The position numbers and the translations under genes were made by a program. Below the pieces are notes generated by a model. The model made no database searches. It saw nothing but the letters and a program-made list of their open reading frames with translations, and was not told the origin of the DNA. Source: Hymenobacter nivis (GTDB lineage: Bacteria; Bacteroidota; Bacteroidia; Cytophagales; Hymenobacteraceae). Taken from it: 64,000 bases of DNA. This document shows positions 15,601-23,348 of the stretch, piece by piece (the first letter of the stretch is position 1; each line of letters begins with the position of its first letter). The stretch lies in the NCBI RefSeq assembly GCF_006439025.1, contig NZ_RCYZ01000002.1:310753-374752 (forward strand). The letters run 5' to 3'.

Positions 15601-18600
15601 ACCGTGGCCCCCGGCCAGCCCGCCGCCATCCTGCTGGGCAGCAGCGAGCCCGACGCCCGCATCCTGCTCGAAGTGGAGCGCGGCGGCCAGCTCCTGCGCC
15701 AAGAGTGGCTGACGCTGCGGGCCGGCGAGCAGCGCCGCGTGGCCGTGGAAAGCGGCCCGGCCAGCGCCCCGGGGGCCCTGTACATCCACACCACGCAAGT
15801 GCGCGCCAACCACCTCTACCGCCACGATGCCACCGTGCAGGTAACCGAAAAGCCGCAGCCGTTGCAGCTCACTATCAGCACCTTCCGCGACAAGATCCAG
15901 CCCGGGCAAAAGGAAGCCTGGCGCATCGGCATCCACCAAGCCGGCGGCAAAGCAGCCGATGCCGAACTGTTGGCGACGCTCTACGACCAAAGCCTGGACG
16001 TATTCCGGCAGCACAGCTTTTCGGGGTTAGATTTTGGCAACGGTGGGTATGACGCGCAGTTGGGATGGGATGGGGAATTTGGAGAAATAAACGGGGTGGC
16101 TGTTGCCGACGCAATTGGCGCTGGTGAAACGGCGGTAGATTATCCAGCCTTGAATATGTGGGAGGCGCTTATCGGCCATGGTGCGCGCGGAAATGGGCGT
16201 GGTATTATGATTCGGGGCATGGCTTCAGCTGCGCGCTCTAAGATGACTACCATAAAATTTACTCCTCCTGTTATAAAAAAAGACGAGGAAATGCGCCCGC
16301 CGCCGCCCGCACCAGTCTCAGCCGAGGAAGCAATGAAGCGGGAAGATATTCCTGACATGGATACATTGACTGATAAAGCAGCGTCTCCAGTCAAACAGCC
16401 CGACCTCACCACCGTGCCCACCCGCACCGATTTCCGCGAAACGGCCCTGTGGGAGCCGGCCCTGCGCACCGACAAAAACGGCGACGTGGTGCTCGAATTC
16501 CAGATGCCGGAAGCCGTGACGCGCTGGCAGCTGTTGGCCCTGGCCCATGACCGCAACCTGCGCACCGGCCAACTGGCCCGGCAGCTCGTCACCCAAAAGG
16601 AAATCCAGATTACGCCCAACGCCCCGCGTTTCCTGCGCCAGGGCGACACGTTCACCTTCCCCGCCAAGTTCTCGAACCTGACCGACCACGCCACCAGCGG
16701 CACGGCCCAGCTATTCCTGCTCGACGCCGCCACCGGCCAGGACCTCACCGCCCAACTCCTGCGGGGCCCCGCCCAGCAGCCCGTGGCCACTGGGGCCCAC
16801 CAGAGCGCCGCCCTGGGCTGGGAGATTAGCCTGCCCGCTGATTTTGCGCCGGTAGCCGTGACGTATCGGGTAGTGGCTAGCACTTCGGCGCCGGTTGGTG
16901 GTGAAAAAGATGCGAAGAAAACCGGGGGCAAAAAGCGCCGAGTTGCCGACAGCCAGCCAGTAGCCACCACCTACTCCGACGGCGAGGAAAACACCTTGCC
17001 CGTGTTGCCCAACCGCATCCTCGTCACCGAGAGCCTGCCGCTGCCCATTGTGGGCCCCGGCACCCGCACGTTCGAGCTCACGAAGCTGACCAGCACCAGC
17101 AGCCCCACGCGCCGCAACTACTCCCTCACGCTGGAGATGACGGCCAACCCCGCCTGGTACGCCGTGCAGAGCCTGCCCTACCTGATGGAGTACCCCTACG
17201 AGTGCTCGGAGCAGGTATTCGACCGGCTGTACGCCAACCTGTTGGCTGCCCAAATTCTCAAGTCCAACCCGCGCTTCCGCACCGTGTTGGCCGAATGGAC
17301 GCGCCAGGCCCAAAGCGGCACATCTGCCCAGCGCAACCAGCTGGCCAGCAAGCTCGATCAAAACCAGGAGCTAAAAAACCTGCTGCTGCAAGAAACCCCC
17401 TGGGTGCGCGACGCCCAGGGCGAGACCGAGCGCCTGGCCCGCCTCACCACGCTGTTCGATACCGTGCGGCTGCGCACCGAAACGGCCCGGGCCCTGGCCA
17501 AGCTCCAAACCATGCAGCGGCCCGACGGGGCGTTCCCGTGGTTCGAGAAAATGCCTGACGACCGCTACCTCACCCAGCTCATCGTGGCCGGGTTTGGCAA
17601 GCTGAAGAAACTGGGGGCCCTGGACGCCAGCCAGGACGCCGCTGCCCGCCCCCTCCTGCAAGCCGCCCTGGCCTACCTCGACGCCGCCACCGCCCGCGAC
17701 TACGCCGACCTGCGCCGCCAAAAGGCCGTGAAGCTGGCCGCCAATCACCTCGGCGACTTGCAAATCCAGGCCCTGTACGCCCGCAGCTTCTGGCCCGGCC
17801 AGCCCGTGGCCAAGGCCGCCCAGCCCGCCTACGCCTACTACCGCGGGCAAGCCGCCCAATACTGGGCCGGCCAAACGCGCTACCTGCAAGCCCAGGCGGC
17901 CCTGGCCCTGTTCCGCGAAAGCAAGGGGGCCCCGGCGGCCCAGCAAATCCTGCGCGCGCTGGCCGAAAACGCCCTGCACTCGCCCGAGCTGGGTATGTAC
18001 TGGAAGGACGTGACCGGCGGCTACTACTGGCGCGAGGCCCCCACCGAAACCCAGACCACGCTCATCGAAGCCTTCGACGAGGTGAAAAACGACCAGAAAT
18101 CGGTTGACGAAATGAAACTCTGGCTGCTCAAGCAGAAGCAAACCCACAACTGGCCCAGCACCCGCGCCACCGCCGACGCCTGCTACGCCCTGCTGCTGCG
18201 CGGCACCACCGGGCTGGCCACCCCGCAGCCGCTGCAAATCAGCGTGGGGGCCCAAGCCGTGCGGCCCGAGGCGGCCCAGGCCGGCACCGGCTACTTCAAG
18301 ACCAGCTGGCCGGCGGCCGAAATCCAGCCCGCACAGGGCAAAGTCACCGTGGCCAAAGCCGACGCGGGCGTGGCCTGGGGCGCGCTGTATTGGCAGTATT
18401 TCGAGGACCTTGACAAGGTGACGCCCGCCGCCACGCCCCTCAGCCTGGAGCGCCAGCTCTACCGCGAAACCCGCACCGCCGGGGGCCCCGTGCTCGAAAA
18501 GCTGACCGCCGCCGCGCCCCTCAAAGTGGGCGACGCCCTGGTGGTGCGCCTCGTGCTGCGCACCGACAGGGCCCTGGAGTACGTGCACCTCAAGGACCAG

Positions 18601-18858
18601 CGCGCCGCCGGCCTCGAGCCCATTGGCCAAACCAGCGGCTACCGCTACCAGAACGGCCTGGGCTACTACGAGAGCCCGCGCGACGCGGCCACCAACTTTT
18701 TTTTAAGCGAAGTGCCGCGCGGTACGCACGTGTTTGAGTACCGGCTGCGGGCCAGCCAGGCCGGCAATTTTTCGGGCGGCCTGAGCCAAGTGCAGTGCCT
18801 TTACGCGCCCGAATTTGGGGCAAATTCGGCGGGGCAGCGGCTCAGCATTGCGCGGTAG
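12658..18858 (+). CDS. Alpha-2-macroglobulin family protein with thioester
   Basis: A 2066-residue exported protein of the bacterial alpha-2-macroglobulin family, thought to trap proteases that breach the outer membrane. The signal peptide is about residues 1-24 (FLLACLLLLMTFFADRAA), with no lipobox. A helical or TPR-like N-terminal region (about 25-380) precedes the macroglobulin domains. The MG2 signature TDRAIYRPGQTVYFKGI is near 618; the conserved entry to the next A2M block, ALWEPALRTDKNGDVV, starts near 1263. The thioester motif CSEQ (Cys1516, Gln1519) fits the CxEQ pattern and is followed by an alpha-alpha barrel complement-like domain. Residues about 1120-1245 are compositionally unlike the rest and sit where a bait region is expected. 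ATG 12658 gives the best signal peptide. Confidence 0.93.
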   Translation: MRPFLLACLLLLMTFFADRAAPGPTTPYPAQWKKIDALLQKEQTATAAPLVEKIYQQAKKEGNAPAYVRALLYKIRLLENKENDADEKAIALLEADLKTAQFPARPVLHSLLAGLYANYYNQHRYQLYQRTAGAPPTADGATPGAADGGTTLATWDAARLGGAVVRHYFQSVEDEPQRQLKTTLADLGDLATGGDAEGRALRPTLYDLLAQRAIAGLQNQELYIARPEQQFQVTDPKLFGSAQEFAGLQLGAPAADSLNGPLLALRLLQRLTAARLPLAAANPGALADVDLQRLDYLRTLTQNTDLADQYAPALARAAEAYQALPLSTEFIARQAEAARDSTPVAAVALARAAEARFPKSRGAARARALREEIERPELTFSAAEIVVPGQPWRLDATARNITALHAWAYRISLKEWTNFSDYQTREQSIPRRFARALKAAPAATWAVPVPAHPLDYRAQKLAAAGPALPAGYYLVIVSTQGTDPAQPQAGAATSYAALGASELSAVSRHRSGTGAPQLLVLQRQSGQPLAGVSAQATYRHYDPLGRKQVTRLSAVQQTAASGQVELPPATTNTPQRPDEQLAGARIWRGRDTLVVNNLGGYYNGSNQENKPETKCFLFTDRAIYRPGQTVYFKGILVENQGGKSHLLTKEKQDVSLEDVNGDTVQKLSFVTNDFGSFSGSFVLPAGLLNGEFRLSADDGELAFAVEDYKRPTFYVQLDSVPGRPQLGQPLAVQGRARAYAGQATDGATVQYRVTRRELFALFEYGGFGRGVYPPNRGGTQEIAHGTATTDADGRFSVTFTPPLGAPRVGRRGWEPGYLFEVTADVTDAAGETRSATRGFPIGRNPLSLSIQGPETADKQHLPTFRLLGTNATGEPLPAAGTLRLLAIRYRPNPAGVPGPAPETAENEAKPELVKTLAFDTKASAALDLRAALGALPTGRYRLEARAAGRDSARAQHDFTLYDAGAPTVPFATPDWFVALADTVAPGQPAAILLGSSEPDARILLEVERGGQLLRQEWLTLRAGEQRRVAVESGPASAPGALYIHTTQVRANHLYRHDATVQVTEKPQPLQLTISTFRDKIQPGQKEAWRIGIHQAGGKAADAELLATLYDQSLDVFRQHSFSGLDFGNGGYDAQLGWDGEFGEINGVAVADAIGAGETAVDYPALNMWEALIGHGARGNGRGIMIRGMASAARSKMTTIKFTPPVIKKDEEMRPPPPAPVSAEEAMKREDIPDMDTLTDKAASPVKQPDLTTVPTRTDFRETALWEPALRTDKNGDVVLEFQMPEAVTRWQLLALAHDRNLRTGQLARQLVTQKEIQITPNAPRFLRQGDTFTFPAKFSNLTDHATSGTAQLFLLDAATGQDLTAQLLRGPAQQPVATGAHQSAALGWEISLPADFAPVAVTYRVVASTSAPVGGEKDAKKTGGKKRRVADSQPVATTYSDGEENTLPVLPNRILVTESLPLPIVGPGTRTFELTKLTSTSSPTRRNYSLTLEMTANPAWYAVQSLPYLMEYPYECSEQVFDRLYANLLAAQILKSNPRFRTVLAEWTRQAQSGTSAQRNQLASKLDQNQELKNLLLQETPWVRDAQGETERLARLTTLFDTVRLRTETARALAKLQTMQRPDGAFPWFEKMPDDRYLTQLIVAGFGKLKKLGALDASQDAAARPLLQAALAYLDAATARDYADLRRQKAVKLAANHLGDLQIQALYARSFWPGQPVAKAAQPAYAYYRGQAAQYWAGQTRYLQAQAALALFRESKGAPAAQQILRALAENALHSPELGMYWKDVTGGYYWREAPTETQTTLIEAFDEVKNDQKSVDEMKLWLLKQKQTHNWPSTRATADACYALLLRGTTGLATPQPLQISVGAQAVRPEAAQAGTGYFKTSWPAAEIQPAQGKVTVAKADAGVAWGALYWQYFEDLDKVTPAATPLSLERQLYRETRTAGGPVLEKLTAAAPLKVGDALVVRLVLRTDRALEYVHLKDQRAAGLEPIGQTSGYRYQNGLGYYESPRDAATNFFLSEVPRGTHVFEYRLRASQAGNFSGGLSQVQCLYAPEFGANSAGQRLSIAR

Positions 18859-18931
18859 GCGAGGGGCCGGTGGGGGCCCCGGGTGGGGGCAAACAGGCCT
18901 GCCACCGGGCCAGCTCGGGGCCTGGTGGAGC

Positions 18932-18962
18932 TTGCATCTTGCCAAGAACAGCCTTAGCTTTG
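18932..18962 (+). promoter_or_regulatory. Bacteroidota-type promoter (TTG-N20-TAGCTTTG)
   Basis: TTG at 18932-18934 and TAGCTTTG at 18955-18962 match the -33/-7 consensus with a 20-base spacer. It reads into the basic secreted protein gene, whose ATG is 31 bases downstream. Confidence 0.75.
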
Positions 18963-18992
18963 CCCTTCGACCAATTGGATAATGATTATACT

Positions 18993-19613
18993 ATGAAGCA
19001 GTTGTTAGCCCTGGCGGCCCTTTTTCTGACCCTGGGCACGGCCCACGCCCAGACGCCCGTAACCAAACTTCCCGGCGAAGAAAACCTGAGCGTGCGCGAG
19101 CGCGCCGAGCGCGATTTCCTGATGCCGGTGCGCCGCAAGAAGGCCGAGGCCGTTCACTCCGCCGCCATTGACGACGCTACTGCTTCGCCCGAAAACGACG
19201 CCACTGCCCACGCCACCGCCAGCGCCGACGAGGCCCGGCCCGAAGAGGCGGCCACCGCTGCCCGCGAAGCCCACGCCACCCGCTCGTACGCCGCCCGCCA
19301 CTCCGCTTGGCTATCGGCCCGCCGCGCCGAGGCCCGGGCCGAAGAGCGCGCCTCCGAGCGCCGCGCTTCCCGCCGTAGCAGCAGCAAGCACAGCAAGGCC
19401 ACGCGCAGCACCAAAGCCAGCCGCAGCAAAGCCGCCAAAACGAAGACCAAAACCAAGTCGAAAGCCACCCGCGCTAAGGAGGCCCGCACCGCCACTAAAA
19501 CCAAAACCAAGCACAAGGCCGCCACCAAAAAGACGACCTCCGCCAAGAAGTCATCGGCTACCAAAAAGAAGGCCTCAACCAGCCACGCCAGCAGCAAGAA
19601 GCACCGCCGCTAG
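18993..19613 (+). CDS. Secreted Lys/Ala/Arg-rich basic protein
   Basis: A 206-residue exported protein with a clean signal peptide (MKQLLALAALFLTLGTAHAQ). A short N-terminal domain (about 20-60, LSVRERAERDFLMPVRRKK) is followed by an acidic Ala/Glu segment and then a strongly basic Lys/Arg/Ser/Thr/Ala tail from about residue 105, similar in composition to the histone H1 tail. There is no recognised family. The basic tail could bind lipopolysaccharide, DNA or polyphosphate in the periplasm; this is speculation. ATG 18993 was chosen over upstream in-frame starts because it follows a consensus promoter and starts the signal peptide. Confidence 0.75.
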   Translation: MKQLLALAALFLTLGTAHAQTPVTKLPGEENLSVRERAERDFLMPVRRKKAEAVHSAAIDDATASPENDATAHATASADEARPEEAATAAREAHATRSYAARHSAWLSARRAEARAEERASERRASRRSSSKHSKATRSTKASRSKAAKTKTKTKSKATRAKEARTATKTKTKHKAATKKTTSAKKSSATKKKASTSHASSKKHRR

Positions 19614-19631
19614 GGCCCCGGCCACAGGCAT

Positions 19632-19670
19632 AAAAAAATCCCCGCCAAGTAACTGGCGGGGATTTTTTTG
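19632..19670 (+). terminator. Intrinsic terminator
   Basis: AAAAAAATCCCCGCCA pairs with TGGCGGGGATTTTTTT around a short loop, giving a strong stem with flanking A and T runs. It follows the basic secreted protein gene. Confidence 0.92.
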
Positions 19671-19676
19671 TGTGTC

Positions 19677-19786
19677 GTTGAATATAGCGCGGACTTTGTA
19701 GTCCGCGGCGCTGCACGGTCGCTAAACGATTAATCGGCAAGACGAAGCCGAGAGCCGCGGACTACAAAGTCCGCGCTACATTCAAC
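19677..19786. repeat. REP-like inverted pair (32-bp arms)
   Basis: Arms at 19677-19708 and 19755-19786 are inverted copies of a 32-bp unit with one mismatch. Each arm is itself palindromic (CGCGGACT-TTGT-AGTCCGCG). The 46-base spacer carries no gene. This is the structure of a bacterial REP doublet (BIME-like), between the ends of the basic protein gene and the convergent ferredoxin gene. Confidence 0.75.
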
Positions 19787-19789
19787 CGC

Positions 19790-20107
19790 TTAGCCGGCGA
19801 TGCGCACCACGAGGCCGTCGGTGCGGGGCTCGAGGCGAATCTGGCAGCTGAGGCGCGAGCCTTCGTACACGTGGGGCAGGGTTTCGAGCATGTCCAGCTC
19901 GGCGTCCTGGGGCTTGGGCAGGGCGGGGCCGGCCAGCACCTCCACGTGGCAGGTAGCGCAGAGGGCCATGCCGCCGCACGTGGCCTGGATGGGGTAATCG
20001 TTGGCTTTCAGCAACTCCATTAGGCTCAGGCCCATGTCGGTAGGGGCCTCCAGTTCGCGGCGCTGGCCGGGGGCCTCCTCCACGTAAATACGTATGTCGT
20101 TTTCCAT
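19790..20107 (-). CDS. 2Fe-2S ferredoxin (adrenodoxin/ISC type)
   Basis: A 105-residue electron carrier with the cluster ligands CGGMALCATC (pattern C-x5-C-x2-C) near residues 44-53 and a fourth Cys in LSCQIRL near 88, as in vertebrate-type and ISC ferredoxins. It lies just downstream of the NAD(P)H:ferredoxin reductase-like gene on the same strand, so the two plausibly form a redox pair. ATG 20107 (MENDIRIYVEE) was preferred over one 13 codons upstream, which would lie across the terminator hairpin of the reductase gene. Confidence 0.9.
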   Translation of the reverse strand: MENDIRIYVEEAPGQRRELEAPTDMGLSLMELLKANDYPIQATCGGMALCATCHVEVLAGPALPKPQDAELDMLETLPHVYEGSRLSCQIRLEPRTDGLVVRIAG

Positions 20108-20132
20108 CAAATTGGTAAAGTTGGCAAGGCAA

Positions 20133-20172
20133 AAAGAGGCCGTCACGCTGCGTGCAGCACGACGGCCTCTTT
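20133..20172 (-). terminator. Hairpin between reductase and ferredoxin genes
   Basis: AAAGAGGCCGTC (20133-20144) pairs perfectly with GACGGCCTCTTT (20161-20172) across a 16-base loop. On the minus strand it follows the reductase stop and ends in a T run, so it probably terminates or attenuates transcription before the ferredoxin gene. Confidence 0.75.
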
Positions 20173-20178
20173 CCTTAT

Positions 20179-21195
20179 TTACAAAGTAGGCACCCCGTTC
20201 ACCGTCGTGTACTTGAGGGTGTATTTCTTGTCGGGGTAGATGTACTTAAAGGCGCCCTGGCACATCAGCGCGGCCTCGTGGAAGCCGCAGAGGATGAGCT
20301 TGAGCTTGCCGGGGTAGGTGTTGATGTCGCCGATGGCAAACACGCCGGGCGTGGATGTGCTGTAGTCCACCGTGTCCACCTGCACCGCGTCGTTTTCCAG
20401 GCCCAAGCCCCACTCGCCGATGGGCCCCAGCTTGGGCGTGAGGCCAAACAGCGGCACAAAGGCATCGAGTGGCACGGTTTCGGCCACGCCGTCGTTGCCA
20501 GTGATGGTGACCTCCTGCAAGTGGCCGTTGCCGTGCAGGTGCGTCACGTTGGAGCTGAGCACGAGCTTGATTTTGCCGGCTTCGTGCAAGTTTTTCACCT
20601 TCTCGGCCGAGTCGGCGGCGCCGCGGAACGTCGTGCCGCGGTGCACCAGCGTCACCTCCGAAGCCACGTTGGCCAGGAAGTTGGTCCAGTCGAGGGCCGA
20701 GTCGCCGCCACCGGCAATCACGATTTTTTTGTCGCGGAAGTGCTCAGGGTCGCGCACCATGTAGTGCACGCCCTTGCCGCCCTCGAAGCGCTCGAGGTTT
20801 TCGACGGCCGGCTTGCGGGGCTCGAACGAACCCAGGCCCCCGGCAATGGCCACGGCCTTGCACTGCACCTCGGTGCCGTCGGTGGTGAGCAGGCGAAACG
20901 AGCCGTCGTCGAGCTTGGCAAATTCCTCCACCCGTTCGCCCAGCGTGAAGGTGGGGTGGAAGGGCTCGATCTGCTTCATCAGGTTATCGACCAAGTCGCC
21001 GGCGAGCACCTCGGGGAAGCCGGGGATGTCGTAAATCGGCTTCTTGGGGTAAATTTCGGTGAGCTGGCCGCCGGGCTGCGGCAGGGCATCGACGACGTGG
21101 CAGCGGAGCTTGAGCAAGCCGGCTTCAAACACGGCAAACAGGCCCACTGGGCCGGCCCCGACAATGCAGATATCGGTGGAAATTACGTTGGGCAT
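20179..21195 (-). CDS. NAD(P)/FAD-dependent oxidoreductase, thioredoxin-reductase-like ferredoxin:NADP+ reductase
   Basis: A 338-residue flavoprotein. The FAD-binding motif GAGPVGLFAVFEAG is near residue 13 and the NADP-binding motif IAGGGDSALDW near 160. The C-terminal FAD segment is GVFAIGDINTYPGK near 290. The CxxC redox pair of true thioredoxin reductase is absent (the site between domains has no Cys pair), which points to the thioredoxin-reductase-like ferredoxin:NADP+ reductase class. The ferredoxin gene next to it supports this. ATG 21195 was chosen over an upstream start 42 codons earlier because it gives the standard N-terminus. Confidence 0.9.
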   Translation of the reverse strand: MPNVISTDICIVGAGPVGLFAVFEAGLLKLRCHVVDALPQPGGQLTEIYPKKPIYDIPGFPEVLAGDLVDNLMKQIEPFHPTFTLGERVEEFAKLDDGSFRLLTTDGTEVQCKAVAIAGGLGSFEPRKPAVENLERFEGGKGVHYMVRDPEHFRDKKIVIAGGGDSALDWTNFLANVASEVTLVHRGTTFRGAADSAEKVKNLHEAGKIKLVLSSNVTHLHGNGHLQEVTITGNDGVAETVPLDAFVPLFGLTPKLGPIGEWGLGLENDAVQVDTVDYSTSTPGVFAIGDINTYPGKLKLILCGFHEAALMCQGAFKYIYPDKKYTLKYTTVNGVPTL

Positions 21196-21431
21196 AAACG
21201 AGCTAAGTACCTGAAACAAGCAGCCGCAAAGGTAACCCCCGCGGCCGGGGCCGCCAATGGCCCCGCGCGAATACAACAACCTGGGGCCCGAAATCGTTGG
21301 CTGTTTTGGCGTTGGCCGCACCGGTTTGGCCTGCTATGTGCAGGGAGCGGCCGGGCCGCGCGCCGGCCCTACCTTGTTGCCGAAAACCCCCGCGGTGCCT
21401 TCGCCTCTTCCCTCAGTCCGTTTCCCGGCGC

Positions 21432-22739
21432 ATGATTTCAGCTTCGATTCTTAGAAAATACGCCCTGCTGCTGCCCCTCAGCGGGCTGGCCGCGGCCTGC
21501 GGCTCGGGCGGTGAGCCCGTCAAAATTAACGGGGGCAAACCGGCCGCTGGGGCCCCCGCGGCGGCCGATAAAATTAGTCAGCTCAACGTGTTGGTGGATG
21601 CCTCGGGCGGCATGCAGGGCTTCATGCACGCCAACGCGCCCGGTGAGCCGGGCAGCAACTTCCAGCAAACGGTGGCCGCGCTGCTCTCCGACGTGAACGG
21701 CCAGCACGGGGCCCCGGCGGCCTACTACTTCGTGAAGGAAGCCACCGGCGCCGACCCGCGCATCTTGGTCCCCACCAGCTACGGGGCCCTGACGAGTGCC
21801 GTGAGCACCGGCATCCAGAAGCCCGCCCTAGGCACCGAGCTGCCCCTGATGATAGCCGAAGCCCTGAAGCTGCACGCCAAACGGCCCGGCACGGTGAGCA
21901 TCATCGTGTCTGACTTCATCTACAGCCCCAAAAACGCCGGCGAAACCTGGCGTGTGAAAACCGACGTGAAGGACGCCCTCGGCACCGCCGACGCGGCGAA
22001 ATTGGCCGTGTCGGTGTTCGCCGGCACGTCGGCCTACCGGGGTAACTTCTACCCCGGTAACCGCACCAAGCCGCAGGCGTTGCGCGGCGACAAGCTGCCG
22101 TATTACATCTGGGTGGTGGGGGCCCCGGCGCTGGTGGGCCAGGTCGATGGCACGCTGCTGAAGCGGCTGGCCGCCCAGCCCCAGGCCCACTTCAACACCA
22201 AGTTTGCCCCGCCCTACGCGGCCCTCGACCACTTCCAAAACCAGGGCGAGTGGTACAAGGCCGAGCCCGTGGCCGGCGTGCCCGCCCTGAGCTTTACCAA
22301 AAGCGTGTCGCGCAAAGAGCCCGCCGAAGTGGTGTTCGGCCTCGACCTGAAAGGCGTGCCCGCCGAGTGGCAGAAAGCTGCCGCCCAGGACCTGCGCCTC
22401 GACGCCGCCGCCACCGACGCCACGCTGCTGCGCACCTGGCCCGTGGCCCAGGAGCCCAGCGCCACCACCCACGCCAACTTGCAGCAATACACGCACCTAG
22501 CCAAGATAAAGCTGGCCCAGGTGCCCGGCGTGGGGGCCCTGCTACACCTCACGCTGCCCCGCCCGCAGCCCGCCTGGGTGGCCCAAACTTCCACCGCCAA
22601 CGACAGCAACATCGCTAAGCAGGGCCCCAAAACCTTCCTCCTGGCCGATGTACTGCAGGGCGTGGCCGACTACTTTGCCGACCAGCCCAGCGCCCAGCAA
22701 GCCCTCGATTTGCCCGTCCGCGTGCAGCGCGCGGAATAG
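21432..22739 (+). CDS. Lipoprotein with vWA-like domain (first gene of the cytoskeletal/channel locus)
   Basis: A 435-residue predicted lipoprotein (lipobox LAAAC, Cys23) with a von Willebrand A-like domain. The putative metal-ion site has Asp56 and Ser58 (LVDASGGM), Thr135 (LGTELP) and Asp161 (SIIVSDF); the third Ser of the classical DxSxS is replaced by Gly60, so metal binding may be altered. The C-terminal half has no recognised domain. Being lipid-anchored, it should sit in the periplasm or outer leaflet. It is the first of seven or eight same-strand genes reaching 31.7 kb. ATG 21432 was preferred over upstream starts because it begins the lipoprotein signal. Family match is by motif only. 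Confidence 0.72.
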   Translation: MISASILRKYALLLPLSGLAAACGSGGEPVKINGGKPAAGAPAAADKISQLNVLVDASGGMQGFMHANAPGEPGSNFQQTVAALLSDVNGQHGAPAAYYFVKEATGADPRILVPTSYGALTSAVSTGIQKPALGTELPLMIAEALKLHAKRPGTVSIIVSDFIYSPKNAGETWRVKTDVKDALGTADAAKLAVSVFAGTSAYRGNFYPGNRTKPQALRGDKLPYYIWVVGAPALVGQVDGTLLKRLAAQPQAHFNTKFAPPYAALDHFQNQGEWYKAEPVAGVPALSFTKSVSRKEPAEVVFGLDLKGVPAEWQKAAAQDLRLDAAATDATLLRTWPVAQEPSATTHANLQQYTHLAKIKLAQVPGVGALLHLTLPRPQPAWVAQTSTANDSNIAKQGPKTFLLADVLQGVADYFADQPSAQQALDLPVRVQRAE

Positions 22740-22797
22740 CCTAGGCACTGCGCGCCGGGGCCCTAAATTTCTTATAACCGCCAACCCAAACCACCGC

Positions 22798-23256
22798 ATG
22801 TTTCAACAGCTTTTCACTTCGCTCTACCAAGCTTTATTGGGCACGCCGGCGCCGTCGTCGCTCATCCCCGTGTACCAAAAAAGCATTTTTCCCGGCGTGG
22901 GCCTCAGCACGTTTTTCGCCGTGGCGCTGGGCATGGCCCTGGTGTACTACGTGGTGCTGAACCGGTTGATGACCACGGCCTTATTCAAAACCTCGCATTG
23001 GCTGCTGTTCGTGCTGCTCACCGCCGTGGCGTCGGCCGGGCTGGCGTATTCGCAGGCGCACTCCGTCGTTACGGAGAGCCTCAACAGCAGCGGCGTGGCC
23101 CTGGAGGGTATCGAGCAATCGGCTTACAACCGCTATGTGCTCGGTTTTTTATGCGTGAATGCGCTGTTCGGGGCCCTATTTTTTGTGTTTTGGTCGTTTG
23201 TGGTGAAATCCTTCTCCACCAGCGCCCGCACCACGCCGGTGCGCTGGCCCAATTAG
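22798..23256 (+). CDS. Small membrane protein of the cytoskeletal/channel locus
   Basis: A 152-residue protein with three probable membrane segments: about residues 33-56 (STFFAVALGMALVYYVVL), 67-86 (WLLFVLLTAVASAGLAYS) and 112-135 (VLGFLCVNALFGALFFVFW). No known domain is recognised. It lies between the vWA lipoprotein gene and the tubulin-like gene. A role as membrane anchor or coupling protein for the locus is inferred from position only. The ATG at 22798 fits the first amphipathic stretch; an upstream in-frame extension overlaps the preceding gene and is unlikely. Confidence 0.68.
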   Translation: MFQQLFTSLYQALLGTPAPSSLIPVYQKSIFPGVGLSTFFAVALGMALVYYVVLNRLMTTALFKTSHWLLFVLLTAVASAGLAYSQAHSVVTESLNSSGVALEGIEQSAYNRYVLGFLCVNALFGALFFVFWSFVVKSFSTSARTTPVRWPN

Positions 23257-23348
23257 GGCCCCACTGAAACAACTTAAACGTTGTGCTCGGCGGCGCGGAC
23301 GCTACCGGCGCACGACGTGCTAATTGCTTTTTATTCCATTCTACCTCA

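Noticed and set aside
17371..18630. Long minus-strand frame antisense to the alpha-2-macroglobulin gene
   Set aside because: Same GC-driven shadow effect; the plus-strand frame has conserved macroglobulin motifs.
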